Shown here: positions 60,990 through 64,000 of the stretch, one piece after another
Layout: every line of letters starts with the position of its first letter
Numbering within the stretch: the stretch's first letter is position 1
Translations under genes and position numbers: made by a program
DNA from: Mobilitalea torta
Lineage (GTDB): Bacteria > Bacillota > Clostridia > Lachnospirales > Lachnospiraceae
Reading direction: 5' to 3'
Length of the DNA stretch: 64,000 nucleotides
Assembly: GCF_050433395.1 (NCBI RefSeq)
Contig: NZ_JBNPXH010000001.1
Coordinates: 124,001 to 188,000 of the forward strand
Notes under the pieces: model-generated
Told to the model about the DNA's origin: nothing
Database searches by the model: none
Seen by the model: the letters and a program-made list of their open reading frames with translations, nothing else

Positions 60990-61223
60990 ATGGCACTATC
61001 GGATGAATTACAGCATTTGGTAATTGAAGTAAATGACATTAGTAAGATAGCGGAATTGTTTTGGATAGCATTTCAACATACCACAACAGTAACTATGGAT
61101 CATGTAATTACTTCATTGTATGTATTAAGAAAACAGATGGAGGAAGTGGAGCAACATTTACAGAAGGTATTAGAAACAGTAGAAAAGGAAGAGGTGGCAG
61201 AAGTCTTAATTGAGGATTCGTAA
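60990..61223 (+). CDS. Small helical protein of unknown function
   Basis: A 77-residue acidic protein, probably all helix: DELQHLVIEVNDISKIAELF, then VITSLYVLRKQMEEVEQHLQ with heptad spacing that suggests a coiled coil. No membrane segment. A very strong ribosome site (AAAAGGAGGAGG) precedes the ATG. No known family comes to mind, but small proteins like this are common on clostridial mobile elements. Convergent with the XRE repressor. Confidence 0.75.
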   Translation: MALSDELQHLVIEVNDISKIAELFWIAFQHTTTVTMDHVITSLYVLRKQMEEVEQHLQKVLETVEKEEVAEVLIEDS

Positions 61224-61228
61224 AAAAT

Positions 61229-61264
61229 AAGCACCAATAAACAAGTGATAGTTTAAGGGTGCTT
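61229..61264 (-). terminator. Terminator overlapping the end of the XRE gene
   Basis: AAGCACC (61229-61235) pairs with GGTGCTT (61258-61264). The A-rich flank is a T run on the minus strand. The right arm lies inside the last codons of the repressor gene. Confidence 0.75.
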
Positions 61265-61531
61265 GAAGGTATCGATTAGGGCAAGAACTAAATCCACTTG
61301 TTTCTTACTTAATCCTGTAACTTCAACGGTCTTTTTAGTTTCTATGCCAAGTAAGTAATCGGTAGTAACTTTATACAGACTGGCGAGCTTTATGAGTGCT
61401 TCATAGCTTGGCTGTCTTTCAGAGGTTTCATAATAGCTGATAATAGACTTTGATACACCGATACGTTCGGCTACTTCAACTTGAGTTAAACCATGTTGGA
61501 TACGAAGGGTTTTTAATTTGTCCCCGAGCAT
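61253..61531 (-). CDS. XRE-family (Cro/CI-type) helix-turn-helix repressor
   Basis: A 92-residue DNA-binding protein. LKTLRIQHGLTQVEVAERIG and VSKSIISYYETSERQPSYEAL are the helix-turn-helix; LASLYKVTTDYLLG completes the domain, and a short C-terminal helix follows. The start is placed at MLGDKLK (61531) because AGGTGA lies 8 bases before it; a GTG four codons earlier overlaps the site. Nine-base operator-like repeats lie in its upstream region, so it probably represses itself and perhaps the divergent secreted-protein genes. Confidence 0.92.
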   Translation of the reverse strand: MLGDKLKTLRIQHGLTQVEVAERIGVSKSIISYYETSERQPSYEALIKLASLYKVTTDYLLGIETKKTVEVTGLSKKQVDLVLALIDTFKHP

Positions 61532-61552
61532 AAAAATAATCACCTACTTTCC

Positions 61553-61629
61553 ACTAATAGTTTACATGGATAGCAATGACTATTGGTTAGAATAATCGGT
61601 AAAATATTGATATAAATATGACTATTAGT
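61553..61629. promoter_or_regulatory. Three operator-like repeats upstream of the XRE gene
   Basis: ACTAATAGT at 61553-61561 (inverted), ACTATTGGT at 61579-61587 and ACTATTAGT at 61621-61629 are copies of one 9-base motif spaced 26 and 42 bases apart. They flank the XRE start and lie just before the -35 box at 61641. Confidence 0.55.
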
Positions 61630-61640
61630 CAACTTTATCA

Positions 61641-61669
61641 TTGAAACGATAACAATTATGTGGTAATAT
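61641..61669 (+). promoter_or_regulatory. Sigma-A promoter of the GLUG-type secreted protein
   Basis: TTGAAA at 61641-61646, 17 bases, TAATAT at 61664-61669. A possible XRE operator lies 12 bases before the -35 box. Confidence 0.6.
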
Positions 61670-61792
61670 GGTACAAAGTGGAATATTTACTTGCAAAAGG
61701 TAAGGGGTAATGAAGCAGTAGAATAAGAGGTGGAGTTAACTATAAGTGAATATGACATTTTATAGTGAAAATAAAGATAGAGAGGGATTCTT

Positions 61793-63364
61793 ATGAGAAG
61801 ATTGTTAAGTGCATTTTTAATTTTAGTATTCATGTTTATTAGTATTCCAATAAGCAGTACCGTAAAGGCAGAGAATAAATTTGATGGATACATACCGATA
61901 TCAACAGCGGATGAATTGGCAAATATAGCGAATGATACAACGGCTAAGTATTATCTGACAAAAGATATTGATATGGCATCGTATGGGTATTGGGAGACTA
62001 TAAAAGAATTTACTGGAGTATTGGATGGAAATGGTCATGTAATTAGAAATTTAAGTATTACCAGAAACAGTGAAAACGGATATGGTGCGATATTTGGGGC
62101 GACAGGTGATGCTGTTGTTAGAAATTTAAGTTTGCAAAATATTTCATATAAAATTGTTGAGAATAAAGATTATATGTTAAATAATAGCATGGAATATGTT
62201 GTTGGAGGAATTGCAGGATTTGCCACTAATACAATAATTGAGAATTGTAATGTCAGCGGAACTATAGCAGTTGATAGAATTGAACAATATCAATATTATA
62301 ATACTACAGACACATTTGTATTATCCGGTAATACCATTGGAGGAATTGTGGGATGGGCTGTAAATGGAACTAGTGTGAAACGCTGTTATACAAACATAAA
62401 TATTACTAACAATAATGAACATACTCTTAATAGCCGAAACAGCAAAGGGCACTTGGAAATTACAAATAGCATAGGTGGCATAGTTGGAAAGACTGGTATG
62501 TGGCCAGAGGAAACCCCGGTCAATATTAGTGAATCGTTTGGTGTCGGTGAAGCTATTAGTAGTAATGTACATTTAAAGTTTGATCAAAACATGTACTACT
62601 ATATGGAAGCAAATAATTATGTTGGTGGTGTTGTTGGCTATGTAGACGAGAAAGTAGAATTAGAAAACTGCTTTAGTACAAGTAAAATTGATGGAATAGC
62701 AACAACTAGAAATCTTTATAGGCGTACATATAAAAGCTCTGAAGGAGTTACTAATAATTATCTTGGTGGAATTGCAGGTTATTTAAATGGAAAATTATCT
62801 AACAGCTATTCTTCTGGCAAAATGGAAAAATCTGATAATTCAAAGATTGGAGGTGTAGTAGGCTTTGCAGATACAAATGCTTATATTTATAGGGCATATT
62901 ATTTAAGAAATAACAGTCAGAAGATAAAGTTTAACAGTGAAATTGCAGGAGTCGGAGATAATACCATGGCGGCAAATGCGACAGCAACTAGTCTTGATGA
63001 AGCTAAGATGCAAAAGCAGACGAATTTTAAGGATTGGGATTTTAAGTCTACCTGGCAGATTGTTAAAGGGATTAACAAAGGATATCCAATATTTAAGACA
63101 AATACAAAAGCGTTCCAGTTGTCCAAAGTAACAGCGAATGTTAAGGCAGGTACATATAAAAAGAGTTTTTCTGTGAAATTAAGCAGTGCCACTCCTGATA
63201 CAAAAATATATTATACGACGGATGGAACTAAGCCGACTACAAAATCTAAGGCTTATACGAAGGCATTATCTATTAAAAAATCAACAACATTAAAAGTGTT
63301 GGTTGTTAGAAATGGTTTTCAAAGTAGTCCTGTGGCAACGTATAAATATGTGATAAAGAAGTAG
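61793..63364 (+). CDS. Secreted protein with GLUG-type repeats and a C-terminal chitobiase-like domain
   Basis: A 523-residue protein with a signal peptide (MRRLLSAFLILVFMFISIPI, cleavage near residue 27). Its body is built of repeats with GGIVGW/GGVVGYV/GGIAGYL/GGVVGFA blocks, the GLUG pattern of surface adhesins and peptidases, forming a beta-helix-like rod. The end (about 460-520), TPDTKIYYTTDGTKPTTKSK and YTKALSIKKSTTLKVLVV, is a CHB/HEX-type C-terminal domain. No catalytic motif is seen. Surface adhesion or carbohydrate binding is plausible. AT-rich codons mark it as accessory. RBS AGAGAGGG. Confidence 0.85.
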   Translation: MRRLLSAFLILVFMFISIPISSTVKAENKFDGYIPISTADELANIANDTTAKYYLTKDIDMASYGYWETIKEFTGVLDGNGHVIRNLSITRNSENGYGAIFGATGDAVVRNLSLQNISYKIVENKDYMLNNSMEYVVGGIAGFATNTIIENCNVSGTIAVDRIEQYQYYNTTDTFVLSGNTIGGIVGWAVNGTSVKRCYTNINITNNNEHTLNSRNSKGHLEITNSIGGIVGKTGMWPEETPVNISESFGVGEAISSNVHLKFDQNMYYYMEANNYVGGVVGYVDEKVELENCFSTSKIDGIATTRNLYRRTYKSSEGVTNNYLGGIAGYLNGKLSNSYSSGKMEKSDNSKIGGVVGFADTNAYIYRAYYLRNNSQKIKFNSEIAGVGDNTMAANATATSLDEAKMQKQTNFKDWDFKSTWQIVKGINKGYPIFKTNTKAFQLSKVTANVKAGTYKKSFSVKLSSATPDTKIYYTTDGTKPTTKSKAYTKALSIKKSTTLKVLVVRNGFQSSPVATYKYVIKK

Positions 63365-63389
63365 GATTTTCATAGAATGGGGGATACCA

Positions 63390-64000
63390 ATGAATAAGTG
63401 TTGTGACAAAATAAAAAGACGATTATTGACATTAGCATTAGTTGTTTCTATGCTCTTGGGTCAAACAGTGCCAGCGATTGTAAGTGCTGAAGATACTTCT
63501 GCAAAGACTGTAAATCCAATATTATTAGAACGGGCACAGTCGAGACAAGAGAAAAGTAATAAGACAACAGGTACAAACGGTAGTAATAGTAGTAGCAATG
63601 CATTTAAAAATTGGGAGATTAGAAATGGCACTATAAAATATCAAGGTAAAACACTTAAGTACCTATATGAGGACATTAGTAATGAGCTATTAGAGATAGG
63701 CATAAGTAATACAAAATTTTACCAAGAAGTCAATGACATAACTTATCCAGTTACAATGACCCTTGTAAATCGTGGTGGACATAGTGCAGATGGGAGAGCA
63801 TATTATAGCCATGTAGCATACTATCTTAATGATGAACCGGGCGATGGCAGAGTTGGCAAATGGTATCATACAGCAAAATATTGGTCAGAACAGAATCCAG
63901 CGTTAGGGCAAGCGTTAGACAGCTATTTGGGTAAAAAAAGCCTATTCGTGTTACCTAGTGTCAAAACTAATATACATGGAGTAAATTATATGCATCCTGG
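63390..64000 (+). CDS. Secreted protein of unknown function, N-terminal part (cut by window end)
   Basis: An open frame from the ATG at 63390 to the edge (203 codons), 25 bases after the GLUG gene and preceded by GGGGG. It begins with a signal peptide (LLTLALVVSMLLGQTVPAIV) and a Ser/Asn/Thr-rich linker (about 50-70), followed by DNA reading WEIRNGTIKYQGKTLKYLY and YPVTMTLVNRGGHSADGRAY, HTAKYWSEQNPALG and SLFVLPSVKTNIHG. I do not recognise a family. It probably shares a transcript with the GLUG-type gene. Confidence 0.8.
   Translation, partial: MNKCCDKIKRRLLTLALVVSMLLGQTVPAIVSAEDTSAKTVNPILLERAQSRQEKSNKTTGTNGSNSSSNAFKNWEIRNGTIKYQGKTLKYLYEDISNELLEIGISNTKFYQEVNDITYPVTMTLVNRGGHSADGRAYYSHVAYYLNDEPGDGRVGKWYHTAKYWSEQNPALGQALDSYLGKKSLFVLPSVKTNIHGVNYMHP

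Overview
The window looks like the chromosome of an anaerobic, spore-forming, probably motile Firmicute of the Lachnospiraceae (Clostridia). The support is: a SpoIIR gene behind a sigma-F-like promoter and a YtaF-type protein (sporulation), motAB behind a sigma-28-like promoter (motility), an electron-bifurcating [FeFe] hydrogenase, PerR with a rubredoxin-first rubrerythrin, a T-box before ileS, and the strong purine-rich ribosome sites and AT-rich spacers usual for this group. The genus cannot be fixed by reading alone.

Layout. 1-2900: a truncated AraC regulator divergent from a GH31 glycosidase. 3012-4713: motAB. 4775-9578 (minus strand): a five-gene envelope operon, in transcription order a diacylglycerol-glucosyltransferase-like enzyme, a polysaccharide deacetylase, a flippase-like membrane protein, an OmpR-type regulator and a sensor kinase. 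9832-12873: an alanine-rich protein of unknown function, ispE, spoIIR and a YwiB/DUF1934 protein. 13146-22462: a carbohydrate locus with a GH78-like alpha-L-rhamnosidase, an AraC regulator, a TIM-barrel lipoprotein, a sugar-binding lipoprotein, two ABC permeases and a BIG2 lipoprotein. 22596-29279 (minus strand): CapA-like protein, small membrane protein, plsC, VanY-type carboxypeptidase, nicotinate phosphoribosyltransferase and ytaF. 29390-33118: T-box and ileS. 33589-41245: a c-di-AMP receptor (darA), a heterodimeric ABC exporter pair, an FKBP-type lipoprotein and a YgiQ radical-SAM protein. 41271-44563: a DEAD-box helicase with a promoter-terminator leader, perR and rubrerythrin.

44707-54950 is a hydrogenase region. 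On the minus strand lie hydC(nuoE)-like, a histidine-kinase-type ATPase, a [2Fe-2S] protein, hydB and hydA. Divergent from them lies a signalling set: a PAS/degenerate-GGDEF protein, DRTGG protein, anti-sigma-type ATPase, sensory-type [FeFe] hydrogenase, second DRTGG protein and PHP-domain protein. I read this as a hydrogen/redox-sensing module beside the metabolic enzyme. Then follow asnS, a Cys-rich small protein and queT with a putative preQ1 riboswitch.

From about 57,950 to the end the base composition shifts to strongly AT-rich and the content becomes accessory: a coiled-coil protein of unknown function overlapping a D12-class adenine methylase, 730 bases without a clear gene, a small helical protein, an XRE repressor with repeated operator-like sites, and two secreted proteins (one with GLUG-type repeats, the other cut by the window end). 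This is probably a genomic island, but no integrase, tRNA or attachment site is visible.

The window is also rich in small repeated and palindromic elements: a perfect 47-base inverted repeat, a 191-base imperfect palindrome, a two-copy terminator-like hairpin, a REP-like GGTGCCTGACACC family, a repeated promoter-leader element, and three degenerate purine-rich tandem arrays.
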